The notes under the pieces were generated by a model. It had not been told where the DNA came from. It saw only the letters and a program-made list of their open reading frames with translations, and searched no databases. Both the position numbers and the translations under genes were made by a program. A DNA stretch of 64,000 nt from Piscinibacter aquaticus (GTDB taxonomy: Bacteria > Pseudomonadota > Gammaproteobacteria > Burkholderiales > Burkholderiaceae_C), in contig VOPW01000001.1 of the NCBI GenBank assembly GCA_007994965.1, positions 1,550,001 to 1,614,000 of the forward strand, in the 5' to 3' direction. This document shows positions 34,232-48,103 of this stretch, piece after piece (the first letter of the stretch is position 1; the number at the start of each line of letters is the position of its first letter).

Positions 34232-35008
34232 ATGGCCGAGCCGCGCACGATCCGCTCGAAGGACAACCCGCTGCTGGTGCGCGTGCGCAAGCTGGTGGCC
34301 GACCCGGGGGCCTACCGCAAGCTCGGCGAAGTGTGGCTGGAAGGCGACCACCTGTGCAGCGCCTTCGTGCAGCGTGGCGGCCGCGCGCTGCAGGCGGTGG
34401 TCAGCAGCGAGGGCTGGTCGCGCCCGGCCTTGCGACAACTCGCCGCGCATGCGGCCGCGGTGGCGGTCGTGCCGGCGGAACTGATGGCGGGCCTGTCGAC
34501 GCTGGAGTCACCGCCGGCGATCGGCTTCGTCGTGGCCACGCCCACCGCGCCGGCGATCACGCCCGACGCCGCCACCGTGGTGCTCGATCGCCTGCAGGAT
34601 GCCGGCAACGTCGGCGCCATCCTGCGCAGCGCCTCGGCCTTCGGCTTCGCGCAGATCGTCACGCTCAAGGGCACCGCGGCGCTGTGGTCGCCCAAGGTGC
34701 TGCGCGCCGGCATGGGTGCGCATTTCGCGCTGCGGCTGGTCGAGGGTGCGGATGCCGAGGCGCTTGCCGCGCTGCGCGTGCCGCTGCTGGGTACGAGCTC
34801 GCACGCCGGGCAGGCCCTGCACGAGATCGATCTGCCCTGGCCCTGCGCCTGGGTGCTGGGTCACGAGGGGCAGGGCGTGTCGGCCGCGCTGGCGCAGCGC
34901 TGCGCGATGGCGCTGCGAATCCCGCAGCCCGGCGGCGAAGAGTCGCTCAACGTGGCTGCCGCGGCGGCAGTATGCCTGTACGAATCGGCGCGCCAGCGCG
35001 CCGCCTGA
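34232..35008 (+). CDS. TrmH-family (SPOUT) RNA 2'-O-methyltransferase
   Basis: An intact 258-residue SPOUT-fold methyltransferase using S-adenosylmethionine. The three TrmH motifs are present: LDRLQDAGNVGAILRSA (motif 1), WVLGHEGQGVSAAL (motif 2) and IPQPGGEESLNVAAAAAV (motif 3), which form the knot. An N-terminal substrate-binding region (IRSKDNPLLVRVRKLV) resembles RlmB and other rRNA 2'-O-methyltransferases. The exact nucleotide target cannot be read from sequence. It starts 3 bases after rnhB and ends the lipid A operon, converging with ppsR. Confidence 0.9.
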   Translation: MAEPRTIRSKDNPLLVRVRKLVADPGAYRKLGEVWLEGDHLCSAFVQRGGRALQAVVSSEGWSRPALRQLAAHAAAVAVVPAELMAGLSTLESPPAIGFVVATPTAPAITPDAATVVLDRLQDAGNVGAILRSASAFGFAQIVTLKGTAALWSPKVLRAGMGAHFALRLVEGADAEALAALRVPLLGTSSHAGQALHEIDLPWPCAWVLGHEGQGVSAALAQRCAMALRIPQPGGEESLNVAAAAAVCLYESARQRAA

Positions 35009-35015
35009 AGTGCGT

Positions 35016-35833
35016 TCAGTACATCAGCCGGTCCGGCCGCAGGTCGCGCAGGATCGTCGTCGCGATCTCCTCGATCGACTTGTGCGTCGACGACAGCCAC
35101 GAGATGCCCTCGCGGCGCATCATCGCCTCGGCCTCGCGCACCTCGGCGCGGCAGTTCTCGATCGAGGCGTACTTGCTGCCCGGCCGGCGTTCGTTGCGGA
35201 TCTGGCTGAGCCGCTCCGGGTCGATCGTCAGGCCGAAGCACTTCTTCTTGAATGGCGCCAGGGTCGACGGGATCTGGCCGCGGTCGAAGTCTTCCGGGAT
35301 CAGCGGATAGTTGGCGGCCTTGATGCCATGCTGCATCGCCAGGTACAGCGAGGTCGGCGTCTTGCCGCTGCGGCTGACGCCGACGAGGATCACGTCGGCC
35401 TCGGCGAGGTTCTTGGCCGACTGGCCGTCGTCGTGGGCCAGCGAGAAGTTGATCGCCTCGATGCGGTCGGTGTACTCCTGGCTCTTCGAGACGTCGGAGA
35501 AGCGGCCGATGCGGTGGTTGGACTTGACGCCGAACTCCGCCTCCAGCGGCTCGATGAAGGTGTTGAACATGTCCAGCACCATGCCGCGCGAATGCTTGAG
35601 GATGTCGAGGATCTCGGTGTTGACCAGCGTCACGAAGACGATCGGCCGGCGGCCCTCGGCGTCGGCCGTGTGGTTGACCTCGCGCACCACCGGTGGGCCT
35701 TGTCCGGCGTGTCGATGAAGGGCCGGCGCACGTGGCGCGGCTTGCCGGCAAACTGCGCCAGGATCGAGTTGCCGAAGGTCTCGGCGGTGATGCCGGTGCC
35801 GTCGGAGACGAAGAACACGGTGCGGTTGGGCAT
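35016..35833 (-). CDS. ppsR: PEP synthase regulatory kinase/phosphorylase (PSRP, DUF299), frameshifted
   Basis: This bifunctional enzyme inactivates PEP synthase by ADP-dependent threonine phosphorylation and reactivates it by Pi-dependent dephosphorylation. The start [20 protein letters not shown] is diagnostic; the P-loop [19 protein letters not shown] is near residue 150, with [20 protein letters not shown] after it. The minus-strand ATG at 35833 was chosen from the family start. The frame breaks at 35690-35693 (CACCGG), where a CCAGG is expected ([15 protein letters not shown]). Corrected length is about 273 residues. It is transcribed head-to-head with its target ppsA. Confidence 0.93.
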
Positions 35834-36062
35834 GGGCGGCGCGGCCTTCGGCCGTGGGGGTGGTGCCCGGGATGATAGGGACAAACCTTAGAATCCCGGC
35901 CAGACATCCCATCCGCCACCGCCCGATGACCGCCTCCTGTCGCCCACAAGCACTCGAACAGTGCGGCAGCCGTGCGCCGGGCTTCGTCGCCGCCCTCGAG
36001 CCATGCTCGGGCCGCCACCGAGGCTGGGAGACACCGGTTTTTCAACATCACGGAGTTTTCCC
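35834..36062. other. Divergent ppsR-ppsA intergenic region
   Basis: This 229-base gap is the largest in the window and must contain both promoters. A TAGAAT box at 35889-35894 could be a -10 for ppsA, which would give a leader of about 165 bases; no good -35 is seen. ATTTTTCAACATCACGGAG-like sequence just before 36063 supplies the ppsA ribosome site (GGAG at 36052-36055). I see no gene and no clear operator repeat. Confidence 0.4.
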
Positions 36063-38467
<2,405 letters not shown>

Positions 38468-38470
38468 GCG

Positions 38471-40103
<1,633 letters not shown>

Positions 40104-40164
40104 CGGCTTGCGCGGGGCATCGCCGGCGGCACCGGCGGCGGAGGGGTGGGATACATCTCGTTCC

Positions 40165-41461
40165 TCAGACCAGTCCGTCGAAGGGCAGCACGTCAACCAA
40201 CTCGCCGGCCGCGACGTCGCCCTGCTCGTGGTGCAGCACCACCAGGCCGTTGGCCACGCTCATGCTGCGCAGGATGCCCGAACCCTGCGAGCCGGTGATC
40301 TCCACCTGCCAGCCGTCGCCGGAGCGCGAGACGATGCCACGCTGGTACTCGGTGCGGCCGGCCTTCTTGCGGATCGCCTGCGTGCTCGCAGCGCGCAACA
40401 TCGGCAACGGCTGCGGCGAGGCGCCGCTCATCGCCAGCAGCGCATCGCGCACGAAGGCGTAGAAGGTGACCATCACCGCCACCGGGTTGCCGGGCAGGCC
40501 GAACAGGATCGCATCGTGGCCGCGGCTGGTGATGCGCCCGATGGCCATCGGGCGGCCGGGCCGCATCGCGATCTTCCAGAACAGCACGTCGCCCAGCGAC
40601 TTCATCACCTGCTTGGTGTGGTCGGCCTCGCCGACGCTGACGCCGCCCGAGGTGATCACCGCATCGGCATTCTCGGCCGCGTGGCGAAAGGCCGCTTCGA
40701 GGGCCGCCGGGTCGTCGCGCACCACGCCCATGTCGATGAGATCCACGCCCAGGCGCTGCAGCATGCCCCACAGCGTGTAGCGGTTGCTGTCGTAGACGCA
40801 GCCTTCGTCGAGCGGTTCGCCGATCGAGCGCAGTTCGTCGCCGGTGGAGAAGAAGGCCACGCGCAGCCGGCGCAGCACCGGCACCTCGGCCGGCCGAGCG
40901 ACGCCAGCAGGCCCAGATCGGCCGGGCGCAGCACGCGGCCGGCCTTCAGCGCGGCCTCGCCCTTGGCCAGTCTTCGCCCGCGAGGCGCCGGTTGTCGCCC
41001 GTGCGAACCACGCCCGCGGGCACGGTGATGCGCTCGCCCTCGGCCCTGGTGAACTCCTGCGGCACGACGGTATCGAGCCCCTCGGGCATCACCGCGCCGG
41101 TCATGATGCGCACGCACTGGCCGGGGCCGACGCTGCCGCTGAACTGTGCGCCGGCGAAGCCGGTGCCGGCGACCGTCAGCGCGGTGTCGCCGGTGGCGGC
41201 GAGGTCGCTGCCGCGTAGCGCGTAGCCGTCCATCGCCGAGTTGTCGTGCGAGGGCACGTTGATGGAGGAGATCACGTCGCGGGCGAGCACGCGGCCGAGC
41301 GAGGCGCGCAGCGCCAGCATCTCCACGGCCTGCACGCGCGGCACCGGGCGGGCGATGAATTCCTGCGCCTGCGCCACCGGCAGTGCATTCGGGTCATAGC
41401 CGCTGACGCACGAGGCGATCTCGCTCAGGGTCGGGGTCGTCGAAAGGGTCGTCGAACTCAT
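40165..41461 (-). CDS. moeA: Molybdopterin molybdenumtransferase MoeA (first copy), frameshifted
   Basis: MoeA inserts molybdate into adenylylated molybdopterin. The minus-strand ATG at 41461 starts a protein with INVPSHDNSAMDGYALRGSD, then VRIMTGAVMPEGLDTVVPQE. The catalytic subdomain follows one frame over (VAFFSTGDELRSIGEPLDEG, ITSGGVSVGEADHTKQVMK, LFGLPGNPVAVMVTFYAFV). Two losses explain the break: C of CCTGG at 40967 (GEDLAKGEA) and G of CCGGG near 40900 (GRAEVPVL). Corrected length is about 433 residues. It follows mobA and moaA on the same strand. A second MoeA domain at 56462 makes this one of two paralogues. Confidence 0.93.
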
Positions 41462-41500
41462 GGGCGCGATGGTAGCCGCCGGCGCGCTTGCACCGGCGCG

Positions 41501-42096
41501 TCAGCGTTGCAGCTGCTGCAGTTCCGCGAGCGTGTTGGCGTTGAAGAAGGCGCCAGCGTCGTCGAAGAGCACCTCGACGCAGCGGTGTTGTGCCGTCCAG
41601 CGATCGATCTTGCGCTGGCCGGACTGGGTGAACTGCACCAGGCTGTCCTTCAGCGTCGCCTTCATCAGGCAGAACACCGGCTGCAACGGCGCTCGCCGTT
41701 CTCGACGGTGGCAGCCATCGCGATGTCGGCACCCTCGGCCTCCAGCGCCGCGGCCAGCCGCTCGACGAGATCGAGCGGAAAGCCCGGCGTATCGCAGGGC
41801 GCGGTGACGAGATAGGGCGTCTCGCAATGCTCGAGCCCGGCCAGGAAGCCGGCCAGCGGACCGGGGTAGTCGGGCAGGGCGTCGGGCCAGACCGGCACGC
41901 CCATGGACTCGTACTCGCCCAGGTTGCGGTTGGCGTTGACCATCACGCCGCCCACCTGCGGCTGCAGCCGCCGCAGCGCATGCATCGCCAGCGGCATGCC
42001 GTTGTGGTTCTGCAGGCCCTTGTCGACGCCGCTCATGCGGCTGCCGCGGCCGCCGGCGAGGATCAGGCCGGAGATGTCGTGTCGGGCGATGCTCAT
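41501..42096 (-). CDS. mobA: Molybdenum cofactor guanylyltransferase MobA, frameshifted
   Basis: MobA attaches GMP to the molybdenum cofactor, giving the MGD form used by DMSO-reductase-family enzymes. The nucleotide-binding motif [20 protein letters not shown] is at the N-terminus, [19 protein letters not shown] follows, and [20 protein letters not shown] is near the end. One base is missing around 41695 ([11 protein letters not shown] for ENGER-PLQPVF). Corrected length is about 199 residues. The ATG 42096 is one base from the moaA stop, so moaA-mobA are coupled. Confidence 0.92.
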
Positions 42097-42097
42097 C

Positions 42098-43221
42098 TCA
42101 ACCGCCGATGTAATGCATCTCGACGCGCCGCTGCCCGCTGCCCGTATCGGCCGCCATCGCGCCGCGCAGTTCGGAATAGCGATCGTCGCGGCCGCTCCAC
42201 AGCGCGCCGATGGCCGCGGAGATCTGCGCGTCGTCGTGGCCGCTGCGCAGCAGGGCGCGCAGGTCGTGGCCGTGGTCGGCGAACAGGCACATGAACAGCT
42301 TGCCCTCGGTGGACAGCCGCGCGCGGTTGCAGTCTCGGCAGAAGGCCTGCGTGACGCTGGAGATCACGCCGACCTCGCCGCCACCGTCGCGGTAGCGCCA
42401 GCGCTGCGCGGTCTCGCCTGGCGCGCTCGCCTCGGCGGCTTCGAGCGGAAAGACCTCGCCGATGCGCTTCACCACCTCGGCCGACGGCAGCACCTCGTCC
42501 ATGCGCCAGCCGTTGGTGGCGCCGACGTCCATGTACTCGATGAAGCGCAGCACCACCGCGCCGCCGAAGTTCTCGCGGAAGAAGCGCGCCATCGGCACGA
42601 TCTCGTGCTCGTTGGTGCCGCGCTTGACGACCATGTTCACCTTCACCGGTCCGAGACCGACGCGCATCGCCTGCTCGATGCCGGCGAGCACGTCGGCCAC
42701 CGGGAAGTCGACGTCGTTCATGCGGCGGAAGATGGTGTCGTCCAGCGCATCGAGGCTGACGGTCACGCGTTGCAGACCGGCGTCCTTCAGCGCCTGCGCC
42801 TTGCGCTCGAGCAGCGAGCCGTTGGTGGTCAGCGTCAGATCGAGCGGTGCGCCGTCCACCGTGCGCAGTTCCGACAGCATCGCGATCAGCCGCTCGAGAT
42901 CCTTGCGCAGCAGCGGCTCGCCGCCGGTCAGCCGCAGCTTCTGCACGCCGTGCGCGACGAACAGGCGCGCCACGCGCGTGATCTCCTCGAAGCTCAGCAG
43001 CGACGAGTGCGGCAGGAAGCTGTAGTGCTTGTCGAACACCTCCTTCGGCATGCAGTAGCTGCAGCGGAAGTTGCACCGGTCGGTGACGGAGATGCGCAGG
43101 TCGCGCAGCGGCCGGCCGAGCCGGTCGCCGACCGGGCCGGTCGGAGGCGCGAGCCGCTCGGGGATGCGGGGATGCTGGCCGCATAGCGGTGGTCGGCCAG
43201 CGGGATGACTTTTTCGCCCAT
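42098..43221 (-). CDS. moaA: GTP 3',8-cyclase MoaA, frameshifted
   Basis: MoaA is the radical-SAM enzyme that starts molybdenum-cofactor synthesis from GTP. The N-terminal [4Fe-4S] motif is [20 protein letters not shown], followed by [18 protein letters not shown]. The C-terminal cluster is supplied by [20 protein letters not shown] and MCLFADHG, and the protein ends with the Gly-Gly tail (VEMHYIGG) required for activity. The minus-strand ATG at 43221 starts [17 protein letters not shown]; the frame changes near 43170, probably one A lost ([11 protein letters not shown]). Corrected length is about 375 residues. MoaC is not in the window. Confidence 0.94.
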
Positions 43222-43294
43222 GGGCGCGGATTGTGCCTGCGCACCGCGCTGGCGCATCGGCTCACGACCCGCCGTTGGCGGGGTTCGATGGCGC

Positions 43295-43974
43295 TCAGTT
43301 CAGCGTGCGGAAGGTCTCGGCATCCGTCACCGGCACGGCCGGCATGGACTGCGCCGGCGACGGAGCAGCGTTCGCCGCGGGCAGGGCCGCCTCCGCCAGC
43401 GGCTGGGCCCTTCGCGCCCCGGTGAAGCGCTTGCTCCAGTAGGCGTAGCGCATGTCTTCCACGCGCACTTCGCCGCCCGTGCGCGGCGAATGGATGAACT
43501 TGCCGTCGCCGATGTAGATGCCGACGTGCGAGAAGGTGCGCTTGAGCGTGTTGAAGAACACCAGATCGCCAGGCTTGAGTTCCTCGCGGCGCACTTTGAG
43601 CAGCCCCGGCGCGCTGGCCGGTCGTCGACACGGCGCGGCAGCACCAAGCCGAGACTCATCTCGAACACATGCCGCGTGAAGCCGCTGCAATCGAACCCGT
43701 GGTCCGCGGAGTTGCCGCCGCGGCGATAGGGCACGCCGAGGAAGTTCATCGCGCTGAGCACCATGTCGGAGGCCTTGTCGCGCATGGTCTGCACGAAGGC
43801 ATATTCGCTCGGCGGTACGGCGGCCGGGATCTTGTCCGGATCGCCCAGGCCCCGTTCGGCGAGCATCTGGCCGATGGGATCGGCCTTGGCGTCCGGCGCC
43901 GCCTGCGCGGACGCGCCGAGCAGCACCAAGACGGCGGCCACGGTCAGCGGGCGGAGGCGGGCGAAGGCGGACAT
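43295..43974 (-). CDS. Secreted NlpC/P60 peptidoglycan endopeptidase, frameshifted
   Basis: A cysteine peptidase of the NlpC/P60 family, likely cutting peptide stems in the periplasm. The minus-strand ATG at 43974 leads a signal peptide (PLTVAAVLVLLGASAQAAPD, cleavage near residue 25). The catalytic Cys is in DHGFDCSGFTRHVFEMSLG, and the His in FSHVGIYIGDGKFIHSPRTG with DLVFFNTLKR before it. The frame breaks at 43618-43621 (DDRPARRG for a DD-Q/L-ASAPGLLKV continuation), where a CC-N-GG has lost its middle base. The Ala/Pro-rich C-terminus is not conserved. Corrected length is about 227 residues. The physiological substrate is unknown. Confidence 0.88.
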
Positions 43975-44103
43975 CGCGGCGGAGCTTACGCGGTGCCGCT
44001 TCGCCGAGTCAAGGAAAAATCCAGTAATGACGGGCACTTGCGTCAATCTGTCGAAGCTTTGTAAGCGCCTGCGCTATCGTCGGCGCCTGACGAAGGAGAC
44101 ACC

Positions 44104-45080
44104 ATGTTCAAGGCTCTGCTGCTGGAGAAGGACGACACCGGCTTTCGTGCCGGCATCCGCGAGGTCGACGAGGCGTCGCTGCCTGAAGGCGACGTGACCA
44201 TCGCGGTCGCGCACTCGACGCTCAACTACAAGGACGGCCGGCCATCACCAACCGCGGCCCCGTGGTGCGCAAGTGGCCGATGGTGGCCGGCATCGACGGC
44301 GCCGGCGAGGTGATCGAGAGCCGTCACCCGGGCTGGAAGGCCGGCGACCGGGTCGTACTCAACGGCTGGGGCGTGGGCGAGACGCATTGGGGCTGCCTCG
44401 CGCAGCGCGCGCGGCTGAAGGGCGACTGGCTGGTGCCGCTGCCGGCGGCCTTTACCACGCGGCAGGCGATGGCGATCGGCACCGCTGGCTACACCGCGAT
44501 GCTGTGCGTGATGGCGCTGGAGCGCCACGGCGTGACGCCGGGCGACGGCGAGGTGCTGGTGACCGGTGCCACGGGCGGCGTGGGCAGCGTGGCGGTGGCC
44601 TTGCTGGCCAGACTGGGCCACCGCGTGGTCGCCGCCACCGGCAAGGCCTCGGAGGCCGACACTGGCTTCCCTCGGCGCCGCGGCGGTGATCGACCGGGCC
44701 GAACTGGCGGCGCCCGGCAAGCCGCTGCAGAAGGAGCGCTGGGCGGCGGTGGTCGATGCAGTCGGCAGCCACACGCTGGCCAATGCCTGCGCGCAGACCC
44801 GCTACGGCGGCGTGGTGGCAGCCTGCGGGCTGGCGCAGGGTGGCGACTTCCCTGCCACGGTGATGCCCTTCATCCTGCGCGGCGTCACGCTGGCCGGCGT
44901 CGACAGCGTGCAAGCGCCGCTGGCGCTTCGCCGCGAAGCCCGGCAGCGCCGGCGCGCGATCTGGACATCGCCAGGCTGGAGGCCATCGCCACCGAGGTGC
45001 CGCTCGAACAAGCCATCGAACGTGCGCACGACTTGATGGCCGGCAAGGTGCGTGGCCGCATCGTGGTGAGCATCGGCTAG
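44104..45080 (+). CDS. acuI: Acryloyl-CoA reductase (AcuI/YhdH family), three frameshifts
   Basis: A zinc-independent medium-chain dehydrogenase/reductase that uses NADPH to reduce toxic acryloyl-CoA to propionyl-CoA. Conserved pieces are [67 protein letters not shown] and [13 protein letters not shown]. The frame breaks three times, at 44239, 44662 and 44950. In each case the family sequence needs a CTG codon inside CCTGG (KDGLAITNRGP, ADYLASLGA, RLARDLDIA) that the raw sequence lacks. Corrected length is about 327 residues. It is divergent from the NlpC gene and 70 bases before prpE, suggesting joint propionate/acrylate metabolism. Confidence 0.9.
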
Positions 45081-45150
45081 CGTCAGACGCTCGTAAGAGC
45101 CGGCGCATGAAATCCGCCGCCAGCGAACGACAACCAGCAGGAGACAAGCG

Positions 45151-47044
45151 ATGACCAGCTATGCCGCGTTTCACCAGCGCTCGATCACCGACCGCGACGG
45201 CTTCTGGGCCGAGCAGGCGCAGCTGATCGACTGGCAGTCACCCTATGAGAAGGTCTGCGACTACAGCAACCCGCCGTTCGCGAAGTGGTTCGCAGGCGGC
45301 AAGACCAACCTCTGCCACAACGCGGTGGACCGCCACCTGAAGACGCGGCCCGACCAGAACGCGCTGATCTTCGTCTCCACCGAGACCGAGCAAGAGAAGG
45401 TCTACAGCTTCCGCGAACTGCACGCCGAGGTGCAGCGCATGGCGGCGATCCTGCAGGAGCTCGGCGTCAAGCAGGGCGACCGCGTGCTCGTCTACATGCC
45501 GATGATCGCCGAGGCGGCCTTCGCGATGCTGGCCTGCGCGCGCATCGGTGCGATCCACTCGGTGGTGTTCGGCGGCTTCGCCAGCGTGAGCTGGCCAGCC
45601 GCATCGACGATGCCGAGCCGACGGTGATCGTCAGCGCCGACGCCGGCATGCGCTCGGGCAAGGTGGTGGCCTACAAGCCGCTGCTCGACGAGGCGATCAA
45701 GCTGGCCGCGCACAAGCCGTCGAAGGTGCTGCTGGTCGACCGCGGCCTGAGCCCGATGGAGAAGACGGCCGGCCGCGACGTCGACTATGCGCTGCGCGAG
45801 AAGCACCTGAACACCGTGGTGCCGTGCGTGTGGGTCGACTCCACGCACCCGAGCTACACGCTCTACACCAGCGGCACGACTGGCAAGCCCAAGGGCGTGC
45901 AGCGCGACACCGGCGGCTATGCGGTGGCGCTGGCCGCGTCGATGAAGCACATCTTCTGCGGCAATGCCGGCGAGACCTATTTCTCCACCAGCGACATCGG
46001 CTGGGTGGTGGGCCACAGCTACATCATCTACGGCCCGCTGATCGCCGGCATGGCGACCATCATGTACGAGGGCCTGCCGACGCGGCCGGACGCCGGCATC
46101 TGGTGGAGCCTGGTCGAGAAGTACAAGGTGACGGTGATGTTCAGCGCGCCGACTGCCGTGCGTGTGCTGAAGAAGCAGGATCCGGCCTTCCTGACCAAGT
46201 ACGACCTGTCGAGCCTGCGCGCGCTGTTCCTCGCCGGCGAACCGCTCGACGAGCCGACTGCGAAGTGGATCGCCGACAGCCTCGGCAAGCCGATCATCGA
46301 CAACTACTGGCAGACGGAGACCGGCTGGCCCATCCTCACCATCGCCAACGGCGTGGAGAAGAAGCCGAGCAAGTTCGGCAGCCCCGGCGTGGCGATGTAC
46401 GGCTACGACGTGCGCCTGATCGACGAGACCACCGGTGAGCAGGTCAAGGAGCCGAACCAGAAGGGCGTGGTGGCCATCGCCGGTCCGTTGCCGCCGGGCT
46501 GCATGCAGACCGTGTGGCGTGACGACGCGCGCTTCGTCAAGACCTACTGGCAGAGCATTCCGGGCCAGCAGCTCTACAGCACCTTCGACTGGGGCATCAA
46601 GGACGAAGACGGCTACTTCTTCATCCTCGGCCGCACCGACGACGTGATCAACGTCGCCGGCCACCGCCTCGGGACACGCGAGATCGAGGAGAGCATCTCC
46701 AGCCACCCGGCGGTGGCCGAGGTGGCCGTGGTCGGCGTGGCCGACCAGCTCAAGGGGCCGTGGCGATGGCCTTCGCGGTGCTGAAGGATGCGAATGCCGC
46801 CGCCGACCCGGCCGCGCGCCTGAAGCTCGAGGGCGAGGTGATGAAGACGGTGGACAGCCAGCTTGGCGCGGTGGCGCGGCCGGCGCGCATCCACTTCGTC
46901 ACGCTGCTGCCGAAGACGCGCTCCGGCAAGATGCTGCGCCGCGCGATCCAGGCGGTGTGCGAACAGCGCGATCCGGGCGACCTGACGACGATGGACGATC
47001 CGACTGCGCTGCAGCAGATCCGCGACCTCGTCGCCGCGAAGTGA
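45151..47044 (+). CDS. prpE: Propionyl-CoA synthetase (PrpE), two frameshifts
   Basis: A member of the acyl-adenylate-forming family that activates propionate to propionyl-CoA. The N-terminal ACAS domain (FWAEQAQLIDWQSPYEKVCD) and the ATP-binding motif YTSGTTGKPKGVQRDTGGYA are typical of PrpE rather than Acs. NYWQTETGWPI and ILGRTDDVINVAGHRL follow, and the catalytic Lys is in PKTRSGKMLRRAI. Breaks are at 45591 (C lost from CCTGG; VSLASRIDDAEP) and near 46757 (KGPWRWPS for a QVAMAFAVLKD continuation). Corrected length is about 632 residues. A GGCCCC hairpin with a T-rich tail ends the transcript. Confidence 0.92.
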
Positions 47045-47061
47045 ACGTCGCCGGCTGAGCG

Positions 47062-47086
47062 AGGCCCCCGCAAGGGGCCTTCTTCT
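47062..47086 (+). terminator. Intrinsic terminator after prpE
   Basis: The stem AGGCCCC (47062-47068), loop CGCAA and GGGGCCT (47074-47080) are followed by TCTTCTTC. It lies 18 bases after the prpE stop. The T tract is interrupted by C, so termination may be partial. Confidence 0.7.
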
Positions 47087-47161
47087 TCGGCCCGACAGAG
47101 GGATCGCCGCCGGTGCCGGCGGCGACCACCATGCCCGCATGTTCCACGACGAGGACCTGCG

Positions 47162-48015
47162 ATGGCATGCGATCTCTCAGCAATCACGCGCCGCCAATGC
47201 CTGTGGGTGGCCGCGGCAGCACTGGCGGCTGCCCCGCGCACGCGGCGCTGCCCCTGCTGCTGGCCCAGGAGGCCGAAGCGTCGATCGATCCGGCCGGCTG
47301 GCTGGTCAGCGAGAAGCTCGACGGCGTGCGCGCCGCATGGGACGGGCGGCAGCTGCGATTCCGCAGCGGGCGCGTCGTGGCGGCTCCGGCGTGGTTCCTC
47401 GCGCAACTTCCGCGCACGCCGCTGGATGGCGAACTCTGGCTGGACCGGGGAAGATTCGACGAGGTCTCCAGCCTCGTGCGGCGCGACGAACCGGACGACA
47501 CCGGCTGGCGCGAGCTGCGCTACATGCTCTTCGAACTCCCGGGTGCACCCGGCTCCTTCGCCGAGCGGGCTCGGGTGCTGCGGCAAATCGCCGATGCCGC
47601 CGCGGTGCCGGGCTTGCAGGCGGTGCCGCAGCACGCGGTGCGCGACCGTGCCGCGTTGAGGCGCTGGCTCGACCTCGTGTTGGAGGAGGGCGGCGAGGGC
47701 CTGATGCTGCATCGCGCCGATGCGCCCTATCTCGTCGGCCGCAGCCCCGCGCTGCTCAAGCTGAAGCCGACGCAGGATGCCGAAGCGACCGTGCTGGCCC
47801 ATCTGCCCGGCCGCGGCCGGCATGCGGGGCGCCTGGGTGCCTTGCGCGTTCGCGGCGATGACGGAGTGGTCTTCGATCTTGGCACGGGCTTCACCGACGC
47901 CGAGCGCGAGCAGCCGCCGTCACGCGGCAGCCGGGTGACCTTCGCCTATCGCGGCCGAACGCCGCAGGGCGTGCCCCGGTTTGCGAGCTTCGTGCGCAGA
48001 CGGCCCGAGGATTGA
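47162..48015 (+). CDS. Exported ATP-dependent DNA ligase (LigE-type), frameshifted in signal peptide
   Basis: A small ATP-dependent DNA ligase of the type found in some proteobacteria beside the normal NAD-dependent LigA. The nucleotidyltransferase motifs are SEKLDGVRAAWDG (motif I with the adenylated Lys), LDGELWLDRGRF (III), LEEGGEGLMLHRAD (IV) and LLKLKP (V); an OB-fold domain closes it. The ATG at 47162 starts ACDLSAITRRQCLWVAAAA with cleavage at AHA: an export signal, with twin Arg hinting at Tat. Signal and mature part join only if one C is restored in the C run near 47232. Mature size is about 260 residues. A role in periplasmic DNA repair or during uptake is inferred from the family. 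Confidence 0.85.
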
Positions 48016-48103
48016 GCCACCGCAAGCCCGCTGCAGGCCGCGCGCCGGGGCGATCGGCCCATTTCTAGAATGCTCCAGATCGAGGCAGCGGGAGGACGTC
48101 GGG

